Assembly: GCA_002077045.2 (NCBI GenBank)
Contig: KZ111151.1
Span: 393,523-457,522, forward strand
DNA: 64,000 nt
DNA from: Rachicladosporium sp. CCFEE 5018
Taxonomy: Eukaryota; Ascomycota; Dothideomycetes; Cladosporiales; Cladosporiaceae
Direction of reading: 5' to 3'
This document shows positions 42,468-52,838 of the stretch, one piece after another. The position numbers were made by a program, and so were the translations under genes. The notes under the pieces are model-generated. The model had not been told where the DNA came from. It ran no database searches and worked only from the letters and a program-made list of their open reading frames with translations. The stretch's first letter is position 1; the number at the start of each line of letters is the position of its first letter.

Positions 42468-43280
42468 ATGGCAGCCACCACTGCGCGCAATTACTTGGTG
42501 ACCGGCGCTGGTCGAGGCATCGGTCGCGGACTCAGTAGACTTCTACTCTCTCACGGCCACCGAGTCTTCCTCCTCGACAACAACGCCGAAGAGCTCGATC
42601 ACACAACTACGGTGCTCTCCAGTCAATTCAAGACCTCAAACCAGTTCCGTACAGCCCACTGCGATCTGTCGAAGCCTGATCAGATAGCTTCGACGGTCAA
42701 AGACGCAGCGACTTTCTTCGATTCGAAGATCGACGTTCTGGTTAACAACGCTGCGCATACAGCCGGTGTGGGCAGCGCAGATGTCTCGGACATGTCCTTG
42801 GATCTCTGGAACACGTCATTGGCAGTAAATCTCACAGCTCCCATGCTGATGTCCCAGCACTGCCTGCCGTATCTGTCCAAGTCATCTTCAAGACCTGCGG
42901 GAGGCTGTATCATCAATATGTCTTCCACTCGTGCTCGACAGTCCGAGCCCGCGAATGAGGCTTACGCGACAACTAAAGCTGGACTTCTCGGCTTGACACA
43001 GTCCATGGTTGTTTCACTCGCCCCGAAAGGTGTGAGGGTCAACGCCATTCTGCCAGGGTGGATTCATGTGGCAAACGAATGCAAGGCCGCTGATGAGGCT
43101 GGGCAGCCTTGGGAGGAAGGGCTGAGTACGGCGGACCATGAGTGGCAATTGACTGGCAGGGTTGGAAACGTGGAGGATGTGTGGCGAGCTTTGGAGTATC
43201 TCACTGAATGCAGTGGGGTGACTGGCAGTGAGATCGTAGTTGATGGAGGGGTTACGAGAAAGATGGTGTATCCTGAGTGA
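42468..43280 (+). CDS. Short-chain dehydrogenase/reductase
   Basis: A single exon encodes 270 residues, the classical SDR length. The NAD(P)-binding motif TGAGRGIG lies at about 13-20; D at the end of beta-strand 2 (FLLDNNAEE) suggests a preference for NAD(H). NNAA at about 92-95 is the structural motif. The catalytic Ser is in INMSSTRA and the YxxxK pair in EAYATTKAG, followed by the NAILPGWI segment and a C-terminal EIVVDGGVT. The enzyme is cytosolic, with no signal peptide or membrane segment. The substrate cannot be read from the sequence. The downstream neighbourhood does not define a pathway. Confidence 0.9.
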   Translation: MAATTARNYLVTGAGRGIGRGLSRLLLSHGHRVFLLDNNAEELDHTTTVLSSQFKTSNQFRTAHCDLSKPDQIASTVKDAATFFDSKIDVLVNNAAHTAGVGSADVSDMSLDLWNTSLAVNLTAPMLMSQHCLPYLSKSSSRPAGGCIINMSSTRARQSEPANEAYATTKAGLLGLTQSMVVSLAPKGVRVNAILPGWIHVANECKAADEAGQPWEEGLSTADHEWQLTGRVGNVEDVWRALEYLTECSGVTGSEIVVDGGVTRKMVYPE

Positions 43281-44484
43281 TTTACCCGAGTGCACAGCCA
43301 TGGCCGCCATCAGTACTGCCACAGAGAGTCGCCAGTCCAACGTCTTGTCAGCTGTAACAAACGGTAAGTTCAATGTTGATACTGCTCGCACTCTGCAATC
43401 AAATCTCTCTTGTCATCTCCGTTCTGCCTAAGAAAGCTCCCGCTCGCACAGATCTTAAATGCGACATACGACTGGTACAGATCGCGAGGAGCAGATCGAG
43501 ATCAAGTAGCCGTAGGTCATGCTTTGAAGGAGAGGAAGCGAAGCGTGGACGTCTACGTCCTGAGCCAAGTTCTCTTGCGATGTCTGGTGTTTTCGCTCGA
43601 TCTACGGTCTGGCATTTTCACGGTGCACTGCCCCTACTCTGGACATACTTGGAGGGGGCAGAGAGAAGTTCTTGGAACACGGAAAGTCACTGCGCACTAT
43701 AGGTCTGGTGGGCACTTCTGCCACATTCCCTCGCTGACACCTAAGAGCGCGATCTTCAAGTTCAAAGAGACCCAGCAATGACAGATCACGTGCCCACTGA
43801 CTTCAGCACCTAACGCTGTGTGGTAGACCCCAGCACGCGAGTGACTGAAGAAGCGGACTGCGCTCAGCGACTCCCCGTAGACGAGAATGCTGTTACATGC
43901 CGCGCCGCAAGAGTGCACACATGCCTAGGCTGTGGGCGAGAGTGTGGCCACTCATAGCATGTCTTCTACACAGCATTGATTTCGATCCGTTACGGTAGTG
44001 CAGTCTACACTAGCAGTGTCGGTCGCCTGGAACCCCCGAGTGGCCCCTCTTCTTCAGTCATCTGCGGGCCTGGGCGATTGCACAAGTGTCGGACCAGCTG
44101 GGATCGCGGAGACCGTGAGAGCTTTCTTGAGGTCGTAGGAACATGGCCATCGATCTAGTTGCATATCTGGCATCCCGAGTGATGTGAGAGGCCGCTTCTG
44201 GGACTGTTGGCTACTGAGATGTAGCGTCATCGGTCTCGTTGCCTCGAGCATTCATAGATGATGAGGTTGGGGCCAGCGTCTAGCATGGCCGCCCTGGTCG
44301 CCCATCTCAGGCGTCTCAACCCTGGCTTTGACCTTCGTCAACCTCCCTAAGATCTGCGCGCCCGCACTCGTTCGTTCATAGTCTGGCGCCTGCCACTTCT
44401 CCGCACGAGCTAAAAGCTCTTGAAACCCGGCCAGGTTGCTCAAAGCAGCAAAACAAGTAGGTCCACCACGACCATTGCCCGTAA
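43281..44484. other. Intergenic with a dispersed repeat at about 43855-44035
   Basis: No gene is supported, although an open frame of ~120 codons (43410-43781) exists without an ATG start. A segment at 43855-43920 (GAAGAAGCGGACTGCGCTC ... CGCCGCAAGAGTGC) and one at 43990-44035 (GTGCAGTCTACACTAGCAG) align with 62615-62690 and 62765-62810 next to the HET gene, in the same orientation. This may be the remnant of a HET-associated 3' region. Confidence 0.45.
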
Positions 44485-44568
44485 TGCACCCAAGCGGATT
44501 TGAACCGCTGACCTCGGCATGGCAGTGAGGATACTAGTGCCGCGCTCTACCAACTGAGCTATGGGAGC
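44485..44568 (-). tRNA. tRNA-Thr(AGU) with 11-nt intron
   Basis: The minus strand gives acceptor GCTCCCA/TGGGTGC (one T-T mismatch), D-arm GCTC-AGTTGGTA-GAGC, anticodon stem CGGCA/TGCCG, anticodon AGT (threonine after A34 to inosine), T-arm AGCGG-TTCAAAT-CCGCT and discriminator A. The anticodon loop is 18 nt, consistent with an 11-nt intron after position 37. It reads as functional. Confidence 0.88.
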
Positions 44569-45754
44569 CATGCGGGCGATTGAAGCTGTTACTGTTTATA
44601 TTGCAAGGCAGCCGGGAGAATTGGAGACAGCTCCCGCATTCGGAAATCGGAGGTGAACTTTTTGCGGTGTGCGCCCTCGATCCGAACATAAGCCGATCTG
44701 TCGACAGTGGGCTATTGTAAATCATGCGCGAGGGTCTGTTGCAATTTGCATGGTGTACGACGTAGGCCTACAAATTTGTTTCGTTTTCGACTGCAACCCG
44801 AGAATCGGCCCAATAAAGTCGCTCCTTGCGTCGCACTGGCTAACAGGGAACCGGAAGCTTGCCCCTATAAGGCATACGACAGAAAAGGTATAATCAATCG
44901 TCTGACCGTATAGTCGTGGTACGGAAATTCCGAAGATCCATTCCCTTCTGCTCGCCGTAGCACCATGACCTTCGCGCCCTCTCTCACCTTCTCCTCAATA
45001 AGGTCCTCTCACCCTTGCCCCTCCGCTCTCCATAACCCTTTAACCAAGTCCTAATCCCCTGCATAACTGTCTTTGCCCTCCCGGTACCGTCCTCCCTACA
45101 AGTCAGCCTCATAGTCCTCTACTCTAGCAGCCCACCTGCCCTCGCCCCGTCAGGCGCATTCAGCAGTCCAATCGCAACATCCGTCAATAATGGTCGATCG
45201 TCCGGCCAGTGGAATGCACTCGCGCCGCAGACTCGACATATCATAGAGATAAGCAAATACTATTTCAAACATGTAGAGGTCATGCGGCAAGTTCAGAACC
45301 GATGTGGGGACTTTGCGAGAGCGCCCCTCAATGCTTGCCCCGCCATTGCTGAACTCTTACTTCCAAAGTCGGCCGCATTACCCGCAATGTCTTGTGCTAA
45401 CAGCAGTAAGATGTGGTGATCGCCTTGTCGACTCATGTCAGCATCGGACTTTCAAGGCCATACCTGCGATACTTCCGAGGTGACTCGAGGTTTCCTGGCT
45501 TGATACACCACCGTTCTGGTCAACGACGAAAGCATATGCCGAACCCAGCCAGCACCGCGAGTGACATCACCGGCTATATCATTGATAGATCCGATGGCGA
45601 CAGATTTTGTGGATCGCATGAGGTTAAGTACAGTATGCTTCGCCTGACTTCAGGACATCGCCTTTTCCTTCAATCTCACATTGCATTTCCAAATCAATTG
45701 CTTACCTTCCAGTCAATTACCTTTGCAAGACACTTCCACGCCCATCAAGCAAAC
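44569..45754. other. Intergenic, promoter side of the reductase gene
   Basis: No gene was found. The part at 44960-45200 is C/T-rich on the plus strand. An open frame runs into the reductase from 45413, but its upstream part has no conserved sequence and is taken as leader. Confidence 0.45.
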
Positions 45755-46827
45755 ATGTCTCGCGTCCTACTCACCGGAGGCTCAGGCTTCATCGCCGCTC
45801 ACGTACTTGACATCCTCCTCGAGCGCGGCCACAGCGTAGTCACGACAGTGAGATCGCAAGAGAAAGCCGGCAAGATCAAGGACGCCCACCCCAAGTACGG
45901 CAAGGACAAGCTTGACTTCGCGATCGTCGAGGATATTGCGCAGGAGCATGCCTTCGATAAGGCTGTCGTCTCGGACCCTCCATTCGAGATCGTCATCCAC
46001 ACAGCTTCGCCATTCCACTTCAATGTCACGGACGTCCAGAAGGTATGCCATGCTCTCCCACTATCAACCTTACCAATCACTAACAATCTTAGGAACTCCT
46101 CGACCCCGCGATCATAGGCACAACCGGCGTCCTCAAGTCGATCGCTAAATCTGCCCCCTCAGTCAAGCGGGTCGTCATCACATCCTCCTTCGCCTCCATA
46201 ATCAACCCCTTCGAAGGCGACTGGCCTTCGCACACCTACAGCGAGAAAGACTGGAACCCCATCAACGCTGAGCAAGCAGTCGAGAACCCCGCCGCCGGCT
46301 ACCGCGCAAGCAAAACCTTCGCCGAGAAAGCCGCCTGGGACTTTGTCGAGAAGGAGAAGCCGAACTTCAGCCTTGCGACCATGTGCCCTCCGCTTGTGCT
46401 CGGCCCGATCGTACATTACTTGAACAGCTTGGACGGGCTGAACACCAGTAACCAGCGGATTCGGGATATCTTGCAAGGGAAGGCGAAGGAAGAGATCGCG
46501 CCTACGGGAACGTATATCTGGGTTGATGTGAGGGATCTGGCACTTTGCCATGTGCTTGCTGGGGAGAAGGAGGAGGCTGCCAATAAAAGGTTCTTCATCA
46601 CGGCTGGGTATTTCTCGAACAAGGAGATTGCGCAGATCGTGGGCAAGAATTACCCGCAATATGAAGACGGACTGCCCACTGAGAAGACGCCGGGTGGTGG
46701 CTATCCTGAGGGAGGGATCTACAAATGGGATAACTCGAGGGTGAAGGAGGTGCTTGGTGTCAAGTTCAGGACGCTGGAGGAGAGTATTGTGGATACAGTG
46801 AAGAGTCTGCAGGCTGTGGGGGCGTAG
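45755..46827 (+). CDS. NADPH-dependent aldehyde/ketone reductase (Gre2/dihydroflavonol reductase-like)
   Basis: Model: exon 1 45755-46042, intron 46043-46092 (50 bp, GTATGC donor, CTAAC branch, TTAG acceptor, phase 0), exon 2 46093-46827, giving 340 residues, the usual length of the extended SDR family. The start MSRVLLTGGSGFIAAHV includes the GxxGxxA nucleotide motif. TVRSQEK at the end of strand 2 fits NADPH specificity. IHTASPF, VVITSSFASI (catalytic Ser) and YRASKTFAEK (Tyr and Lys) follow. Yeast Gre2 reduces methylglyoxal and isovaleraldehyde; the true substrate here is unknown. The C-terminal substrate-binding part has YIWVDVRDLALCHVLA, conserved in the family. The ATG chosen is the one directly before the nucleotide-binding strand. 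Confidence 0.9.
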
Positions 46828-47473
46828 AGTGGTCGAGAAACGAGGTGTTTGGTATGATACAGACTAGATCGTAGGCGGTAAGTGTGCCTGTAATAAAAGT
46901 CAGTCTACTACACGCTGCTTCATTTTCTTGCGGGATGATGCGAAGAGACACGGTGTCAGACTGTTGAGCTTGAATTCTTTGTTTGGACGTCATCGATGCC
47001 CTCAGCAGTTATCGTTTGTAAATAATCATCACACGTAAGGTTGATAGAGGGTAGGGTAGGAAAAGTTTCAAGAAGACGTACCCCTTTCTACATTCGCTTA
47101 CGCCCGATGATCGTCACGATCCATCTCGTTCTCGCAGAAAGTAGCAGCCGCTCTTCATCGTTCTCCTGGCGAGCGTCATTCCACTCTTCACTCAAGTCCT
47201 TGTGGGAGTAGAGGCATTGATGAAATAGACCAGATGGAAGAGAAATTGAAGCATTTCGACTTCGATGCTTCGGATCGGAAGTACGTACTGCCGAGAGACC
47301 GCACTTGTCTTTGTCAGCCGATCTTGACATGGATGGGCGACTTGTTCATAGCTTATAGCCGACATGTAGTCAAGCAGTAAATTGCTTTCAAAGGAGGAGA
47401 AACTCCAGGTCGTAGAGATCTTCTGGATTCGGTCCTCCTTGTTAGGTCGGGGAAGGCCACGTTTCTACTCAAT
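46828..47473. other. Intergenic, ARL1 promoter region
   Basis: The 646 bp between the reductase stop and the ARL1 start have no supported gene. Confidence 0.5.
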
Positions 47474-48126
47474 ATGGGCTCCGCCCTGTCCATCTTCACG
47501 AAGCTCCTCTGGACGAAGAAAGAGATACGTATACTGTAGGTCGTCCTCCTCCGCCTCATCCTCTTGAAAATCTAACAAGCGACGAGTATCCTAGGACTTG
47601 ATAACGCTGGAAAGACCACTTTACTCTACCGCCTCAAAATCGGCGAGGTAGTCACCACAATCCCTACAATAGGCTTCAACGTCGAATCAATAACCTACCG
47701 CAACCTCTCCTTCAACGTCTGGGATCTCGGCGGTCAAACCTCAATTCGACCGTACTGGCGCTGCTACTACGCCAACACCGCAGCCGTAGTCTTTGTAGTC
47801 GACTCCACGGACGTCGAGCGGCTAGAGATTGCTGGCGAGGAGTTACGGGCTATGCTGGGGGAAGAGGAGTTGAGGGACGCGGCGTTGCTGGTGTTTGCTA
47901 ATAAGCAGGATTCGAAGGGAGCGCGAGGAGCGGGGGAGATCAGTGAGGCATTGGGACTGGGCGGGTTGAAGGATCGGAATTGGAGTATTATGGGTTGTAG
48001 TGCAATTGATGGGAAGGGGGTGAATGAGGGGATGGACTGGCTGGTAGTGAGTTCACGATGTCTGTTGGGAGGCATTTGCGAGGTTGCTGATATTGTGTGC
48101 AGCAAACTGTCGGTGATGCATCGTGA
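47474..48126 (+). CDS. ARL1: ARL1, Golgi ARF-like small GTPase
   Basis: Arl1 recruits golgin tethers to the trans-Golgi. Model: exon 1 47474-47535, intron 47536-47586 (51 bp, GTAGGT donor, CTAAC branch, ACGAG acceptor, phase 2), exon 2 47587-48046, intron 48047-48102 (56 bp, GTGAGT donor, TGCAG acceptor, phase 0), exon 3 48103-48126, giving 181 residues. Gly2 (MGSALS) is a likely myristoylation site. The P-loop is GLDNAGKT, switch I is IPTIGFNVES, and switch II WDLGGQTSIRPYWRCYY is the ARL1 form; NKQD and SAID bind guanine. The C-terminus MDWLVQTVGDAS only appears after the second splice. The first acceptor is GAG rather than YAG, but only this choice restores RILILGLDN in frame. Confidence 0.93.
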
Positions 48127-48594
48127 GCCGGAACGCACTGAGGTCGGATTCTTTTGCATTGGTTCTCCGAGGACTTATATCCGAGGTGGACTTACGGGCT
48201 TCGTGAAAACGATCACGCTGAAAGTGAAGAGCCCGTCAAGCCTGGGGAAGAATGATGGGGGATCATTGTGGGTGGCAAGATTCGGTGGTGCGTATACGGG
48301 CGGCGAGGCCTTCAATCCAGGGGACTCGAGTTGCCGGATACCAGGCAGGACCTGCAGATGAACTTTGCTCACGCCGGTGTGCCTGCAGCTCAAGCTGCGG
48401 CACGACATGTGGCGCCCCAGGCGCATGGTCCAGCGGAGTGGAAGTGGTAATGTCAGCGAGGGAAATGTTTTCCCGGGACGATGCAATCGAAGAACGCGGC
48501 CGCTCTGCCAAGGCGGACCACTCGAGGATCGGACGTACAATTGCCGCACAGAGATCTGGTGGCATATGTCTAAACTATACAGTGCATACACATT
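48127..48594. other. Intergenic, convergent 3' ends
   Basis: The 468 bp between the ARL1 stop and the lipid kinase stop show no supported gene. Confidence 0.5.
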
Positions 48595-49656
48595 TCAATG
48601 CGCCAGGTCCAGAACCGCCTTCGGTCCCATCTTGACCTCCACCCACCCTCCCCTCTCGACCCGAATGATCTTGCCATCCACGCAAACCCTGCGCCATCTC
48701 GCGTCCTCCTCAGCAAATTCAATACGCAGACCATCGATCTCCTCGTAGTCCACGCGTGTATCGTCGATGTGCTTTCCGCCCTGATACGCCGCGCCCATGA
48801 TCTCCATGACGTCCTTCCCGCCCAAAGCACCAAAATGCACAAGTCTGAGCTTTCCATCCAGGGGTTTGGAGGCAGGGCTGATATTGAAGCCTTGCTCCAG
48901 GTGTGAGCAGGTTGTGGCCAGTACATAGGCGTGCTCTGTACGATGGACTTCTTCCCAATCCGTCCGGCCGGCGCGTAGGATCTTCACAGTGCCCTTGTAG
49001 TGGTGCGCTTCTGATCCATCGCTGGGGAACAAATTCTCCTTTGCGGCAAGCTTGAAGCGCTCAGCGCCGAGCTTGCGGTACTCGGCCGTATCGCTGTCGG
49101 CAACCAGACCGGCGTGAAGGCCCCAGGAACAGACGACCACGCCGTAGACTGTAGGCGTGCCATTTACGAGAGCTAGCTCGCGTTCCTCCCGGCCCTCGTC
49201 GACCAAGAGCTTGGCGTTATGAGAAAATGTAGCTTGAAAGATGGGTATTGGGTCTGGTACGCCATGCGTGGACCGGTCGAGGGCCTTTTCACGCGTGATT
49301 CCAGCGCTTTGGGCGAGAGCATTACCAGTACCGAGGGGGAAGAGAATAAGCTTAGGCTTATAGTACCCTTCTCCGTTTTGAGAAGACCTGGGTTGTGCTA
49401 ACAAGCCGTTGACCAGGTCAACTACACCACCGTCACCACTTAGGAGAAAGACGTATTGCGGCGTATCGAGCGTAGCGGGGCCAATAGTGCTCTCCACGAG
49501 CTTCAAAATCGCGGTATCTGAATCCGTCGTGTGTAAGCTGTAGTTTTGAAATCGCATTACAGGTCGCAATGTGGTTTCCCAGTATGCTTTGGCTTCTCCA
49601 GTCCCAGAGCCTGTAGAGATGATGACATGGACAAGCATGTCCTGCTCGTCTGACAT
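48595..49656 (-). CDS. Diacylglycerol/sphingoid-base kinase-type catalytic domain protein
   Basis: A single exon encodes 353 residues from MSDEQDMLVHVIISTGSGTG. Family signatures: the nucleotide-binding SGDGGVVDLVNGL at about residue 73 (the GGDG-like motif) and LFPLGTGNALAQS at about 105-117. A beta-rich C-terminal half follows with LVNGTPTVYGVVVCSWGLHAGL, KRFKLAA-type residues and a final VCVDGKIIRVERGGWVEVKM. Enzymes of this fold phosphorylate diacylglycerol, sphingoid bases or ceramide. This protein is shorter than yeast Lcb4 and has no membrane segment, so the substrate is open. An in-frame ATG at 49689 and an upstream open frame exist; the start at 49656 lies nearest the first conserved strand. 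It shares a ~330-bp divergent promoter region with the gene at 49990. Confidence 0.85.
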   Translation of the reverse strand: MSDEQDMLVHVIISTGSGTGEAKAYWETTLRPVMRFQNYSLHTTDSDTAILKLVESTIGPATLDTPQYVFLLSGDGGVVDLVNGLLAQPRSSQNGEGYYKPKLILFPLGTGNALAQSAGITREKALDRSTHGVPDPIPIFQATFSHNAKLLVDEGREERELALVNGTPTVYGVVVCSWGLHAGLVADSDTAEYRKLGAERFKLAAKENLFPSDGSEAHHYKGTVKILRAGRTDWEEVHRTEHAYVLATTCSHLEQGFNISPASKPLDGKLRLVHFGALGGKDVMEIMGAAYQGGKHIDDTRVDYEEIDGLRIEFAEEDARWRRVCVDGKIIRVERGGWVEVKMGPKAVLDLAH

Positions 49657-49989
49657 CGTAGCACTGATGAAGACATGGTCGATTTGCAAACGGAGGACAT
49701 GAGATATGGACGATGCAGGAGCGATATGAGGTGCTCCGCTGCAGCTTCCATCACGCCAGACTTCAAGTCAGCTTCGTGGAGCTCACTCATGAAACACCTC
49801 AGTCTTGTAGGCATGTAACGGCGCGTTTCTCTCATCGACATCACAGCTGCAGCTTATCGAGTGACAGAGCAAAGTAAACACGCATAGGCACTAAATCTCC
49901 ATTTCCACGGCAGTCCGCGACCCTCACACCGAATCACACCACCCCGCTCTCCGCCTATGTCATAGCCCTACCCATTGCGCTCTTCCACC
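49657..49989. promoter_or_regulatory. Divergent intergenic region
   Basis: The 333 bp between the lipid kinase start (minus) and the membrane protein start (plus) must carry both promoters. A short open frame on the minus strand (to 49844) could be an upstream exon of the kinase, but no good splice pair was found. Confidence 0.4.
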
Positions 49990-50721
49990 ATGGGCTGGAT
50001 CACCGCCGTGATCGTCATCGTTCTCCTCCTCATCCTCGCATATGGCGGCTGGGTAGGCTACACCCACTACCGTGCGCGACGCCTTGGCCTCCCCGCACCC
50101 CCCTGGAACCCCTTCGCCAAAGCTCGCTCAGATCCCACAGCCTACCGCGCGCCTGCGCCCGCACCGAAGGGCATCCAAGGCTGGCTACAAGATAAGTTCA
50201 ATGCGCTGCGGAATTTGACAGGATCTGGGAGCGGGCGATCAAGAACTGCAGGCGGAGCATACGAGAGCACTAGCTATGGCGGCGGAGCAGGAGGCGCAAG
50301 TGCCGGCGTCGGCGGACGATCACGACATGGCTTCGGACCCCTCGACCCAGACGAAGCCTGGGACTCACGCGTCGGCAACGAAGCAACAGGCTATTACGAA
50401 GAGACTGAGCTGGGCGAGCAACCCTACGGCGGCGCCGGGTACGCACCTCAACCGCATGTAGGCGGCCTGATGGACGAGCGAGGCCGACAGAGGGAGTTAG
50501 ATGACAGGTATGAGGCTGAAGTGCACGGTGGAGCGCCGAGAAGCGATCCGTTTGGCGATGAGCAGGAGGCTGCGAGTCTTAGAGCGGCGAGTCCGCGGCC
50601 AATGGTTGATACGCAGAGGGGAGGGCCGAGTCATAAGAAAGGGCAGAGTAGTTTGGGGACGCAGGCTAGTGTTGAGGATAGTCCGACGGAGAGGAAGAGT
50701 ATGTTTCGGGAGGATGTATGA
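49990..50721 (+). CDS. Single-pass membrane protein with long Gly/Asp-rich tail (fungal acid-phosphatase-like hypothetical)
   Basis: A single exon encodes 243 residues. MGWITAVIVIVLLLILAYGGWVGY is an N-terminal signal anchor, followed by a basic RARRLGLPAP motif that places the rest in the cytosol. The tail contains GIQGWLQDKFNALRN, GFGPLDPDEAWDSRVGNEA, YYEETELG and a C-terminal KSMFREDV. These blocks recur in a fungal family often labelled acid phosphatase-like, although no phosphatase motif is present here. Function is unknown. Membrane tethering and a conserved C-terminus are the main visible features. Confidence 0.8.
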   Translation: MGWITAVIVIVLLLILAYGGWVGYTHYRARRLGLPAPPWNPFAKARSDPTAYRAPAPAPKGIQGWLQDKFNALRNLTGSGSGRSRTAGGAYESTSYGGGAGGASAGVGGRSRHGFGPLDPDEAWDSRVGNEATGYYEETELGEQPYGGAGYAPQPHVGGLMDERGRQRELDDRYEAEVHGGAPRSDPFGDEQEAASLRAASPRPMVDTQRGGPSHKKGQSSLGTQASVEDSPTERKSMFREDV

Positions 50722-50892
50722 GGGGTGAGGAGGTGTTGTAGGAGGCGTGCGACTTGTGTATCATGGGAAAAGGCGAAAGGCGTACTGGAGTCACGATGCA
50801 GATGACGCGACTACCTGAAAATGGGCTGGGCTGCCACTTGCAATGAGCGCGCAGTAGCGTGCAGCGAGAGCTTTCATTCATCACTACCACTC

Positions 50893-52014
50893 TCAGTCCA
50901 CTGCTTCTCTAGTCAGAGCAGATTCAATGCGCTCCATGGCATCCATCGCATCCAGACCCTTCTTTCGGGGCTCTACTGGACTGATCCTGCCTTCGGCCTG
51001 TATTTTGGGAGCAACCTCTTCTGGCTGCGCTGGATCCGAATCACTCGAATTCTGCGGCCCTCTACCATCCATCTTCGCGGCCAGCTGATCAAGGAACTCA
51101 TCCGCCTCCACCTTCCTCCTCTCCCCATCCTCCACCTTCCTCTTTGCCCTCACCCTCTCTGTCTCCTCCCTAGTCTTCTCCAAATCCTCCATCTGCTTCC
51201 TCCTCTCCTCCGCATCCCCACTAAATTGAAAGAATCCAGTCCCTTTCGTCGTCACCTCAGTATCGGCATCGAAATGCAGCTCAGGCGGCGGCGTCAGACT
51301 ACGATCCCGCTTCTTTGCCAGCTCTGCCATTTGCTCCTCGATCTTCGCGTCTGGGTTGAAGGCTTGATGTTGTATCGCATCGCCGTACAGTATGTTCGCA
51401 GGCACTAGTGGTCTGGCCGTGAAGCGATCGCCTTTCATATCCTCCAGTCCCTTGACCTGCCTCGCGACCTGCGCTGCTTGCGATCGAGTGCCTTGTCGCG
51501 TGCGGCCAAACTCGTCGACATACTCTATGACCTCATTCTCCTCGTCATCGTCATCATCATCATCATCCTCCTCCTCCTCCACAGCATCCACCCCACCTCC
51601 ACCCTCAGCCCACTTCCGATCAAAGTCAACCCCATACTTCCCCTCCTCATCTTCCACATCCCCCCTCTTCATAGCAGCATACAGCCTCGCCTTCGCCTCC
51701 ATCTTCCGCTTACTCCGCTCCCACACGCCTCGCTCCAAGGTCTCGCCATTAGTCGTGTGCTTCTGCTCAAAAGCCGTGGAGTCTACCTCATCTCGCTTCG
51801 CGCGCTTGGCTGTGTTGGGGTTGTGGGATCTGAAAATATCGGATTTGGAGATCCGGGACTTGGGGCGGGAGGTTGTGGTGGAGGGGGAGGTGTTTATGAG
51901 ACTGCCGAGCTGGGAGGCGAAGGAAAGGGAGGTATTGCTGGAGATTTCTTTGTCGCCGCGGAGGCGCTTTTGACGGTGGATACCGTAGAGAGAGGCGGAG
52001 TCGGTGGTGGGCAT
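50893..52014 (-). CDS. CCDC174-family nuclear coiled-coil protein
   Basis: A single exon encodes 373 residues. The family signature EYVDEFGRTRQGTRSQA lies after a long acidic run (EEEEDDDDDDDDEENE, written as a CTC/ATC-rich microsatellite near 51540-51590 on the plus strand). Further downstream are GTGFFQFSGDAEERRKQM and a long charged coiled coil (LEKTREETERVRAKRKVEDGERRKVEADEF). The KRAKRDEV and RSKRKMEAKARLYAAMKRGD stretches are basic and probably nuclear-targeting. CCDC174 proteins are associated with the spliceosome/exon-junction machinery in animals; the fungal role is not well known. Its stop lies 171 bp from the convergent membrane protein gene. Confidence 0.87.
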   Translation of the reverse strand: MPTTDSASLYGIHRQKRLRGDKEISSNTSLSFASQLGSLINTSPSTTTSRPKSRISKSDIFRSHNPNTAKRAKRDEVDSTAFEQKHTTNGETLERGVWERSKRKMEAKARLYAAMKRGDVEDEEGKYGVDFDRKWAEGGGGVDAVEEEEDDDDDDDDEENEVIEYVDEFGRTRQGTRSQAAQVARQVKGLEDMKGDRFTARPLVPANILYGDAIQHQAFNPDAKIEEQMAELAKKRDRSLTPPPELHFDADTEVTTKGTGFFQFSGDAEERRKQMEDLEKTREETERVRAKRKVEDGERRKVEADEFLDQLAAKMDGRGPQNSSDSDPAQPEEVAPKIQAEGRISPVEPRKKGLDAMDAMERIESALTREAVD

Positions 52015-52349
52015 TGCGGTGTGCCTGAACGGGGGCGGTCACATTAGCATCACAGTATCCGCTTCGAGGTTGGCAATGCAGTCACGAACAGATGATGCTT
52101 ACCTAAGGGTTTGACCCCACTTATTTTCTAGCGCACGGATAGAACCGAAGAAGTTTGATTCACACGTTTCGAGTGACCAGCGGCATCTACGCATCTACAA
52201 CTCTATAGGTCAGCCTTCGCACTAGACTTCCTCTTCGCGTCTGATCGCTAATGCTCCGCGGTTGTATCGCGAGAAGAGCTCGGCAGTCCACCCGAATGTC
52301 ACCCTCTTGCAGGTGACCTCTGCTATGTACAAGACATGGGCTGAGCTGA
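52015..52349. promoter_or_regulatory. Divergent intergenic region
   Basis: The 335 bp between the CCDC174 gene start (minus) and the small gene at 52350 (plus) must hold both promoters. No clear TATA element was seen. Confidence 0.4.
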
Positions 52350-52698
52350 ATGTCTCAACAACAAGCTCCAGGCTCCTCGACGCAAGCCACCAGAAAACTA
52401 GCTTCACGGACGACCACTCCGATCTTCGGGGGCCGCGCCAACTCCCAATATGGCGCCGCTAGACCTCGACACGTGTGGTGGCTTCGGCACGCGCTGCTCT
52501 GCTACAGGCCGTCAAGTCCTACATTGTTAGATGTCAGTCAGCCACTTTTTCTCACCTCAGATCCAGGCTTGCCTTTTCCTCTTGCAGTCTTGCCCAGACT
52601 GTACGCAAGCTTTCGGCGACTCGCGATGGCAGATCTACTACTGCACAAGCGGCGTGGCTTTGGCTGTACACGGCACGAAAGGTCACGAGCGGGAGTAA
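52350..52698 (+). CDS. Small Cys-containing hypothetical protein
   Basis: Model: exon 1 52350-52532 (61 codons), intron 52533-52587 (55 bp, GTCAGT donor, CTCAC branch, CTTGCAG acceptor after a pyrimidine tract, phase 0), exon 2 52588-52698, giving 97 residues. The N-terminus is MSQQQAPGSSTQATRKLASR followed by TTPIFGGRANSQYG. Exon 2 starts SCPDCTQAFGDSRWQIYYC, which could form a small zinc site, and ends GTKGHERE. The stop TAA overlaps a second GTAAGT, so a further 3' exon is possible. No known family is recognised. The splice signals are strong and the reading frame is consistent, which supports a real gene. Confidence 0.6.
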
Positions 52699-52838
52699 GT
52701 CGCCATGGGCACCGCTTTGGCAAGTTCGAGTATGAGAGGCACTAGACGCCGTGTTATTCCGTGCAGTCAACACAGGTATTGTTTGCTCTAAGCATCTCCT
52801 TCAGCGTTGCTTTGCTCTCTGTGGACGAGACTGCGGTG

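Noticed and set aside
48440..48540. Possible tRNA-like stem sequences between ARL1 and the lipid kinase
   Set aside because: No T-loop consensus and no cloverleaf could be formed.
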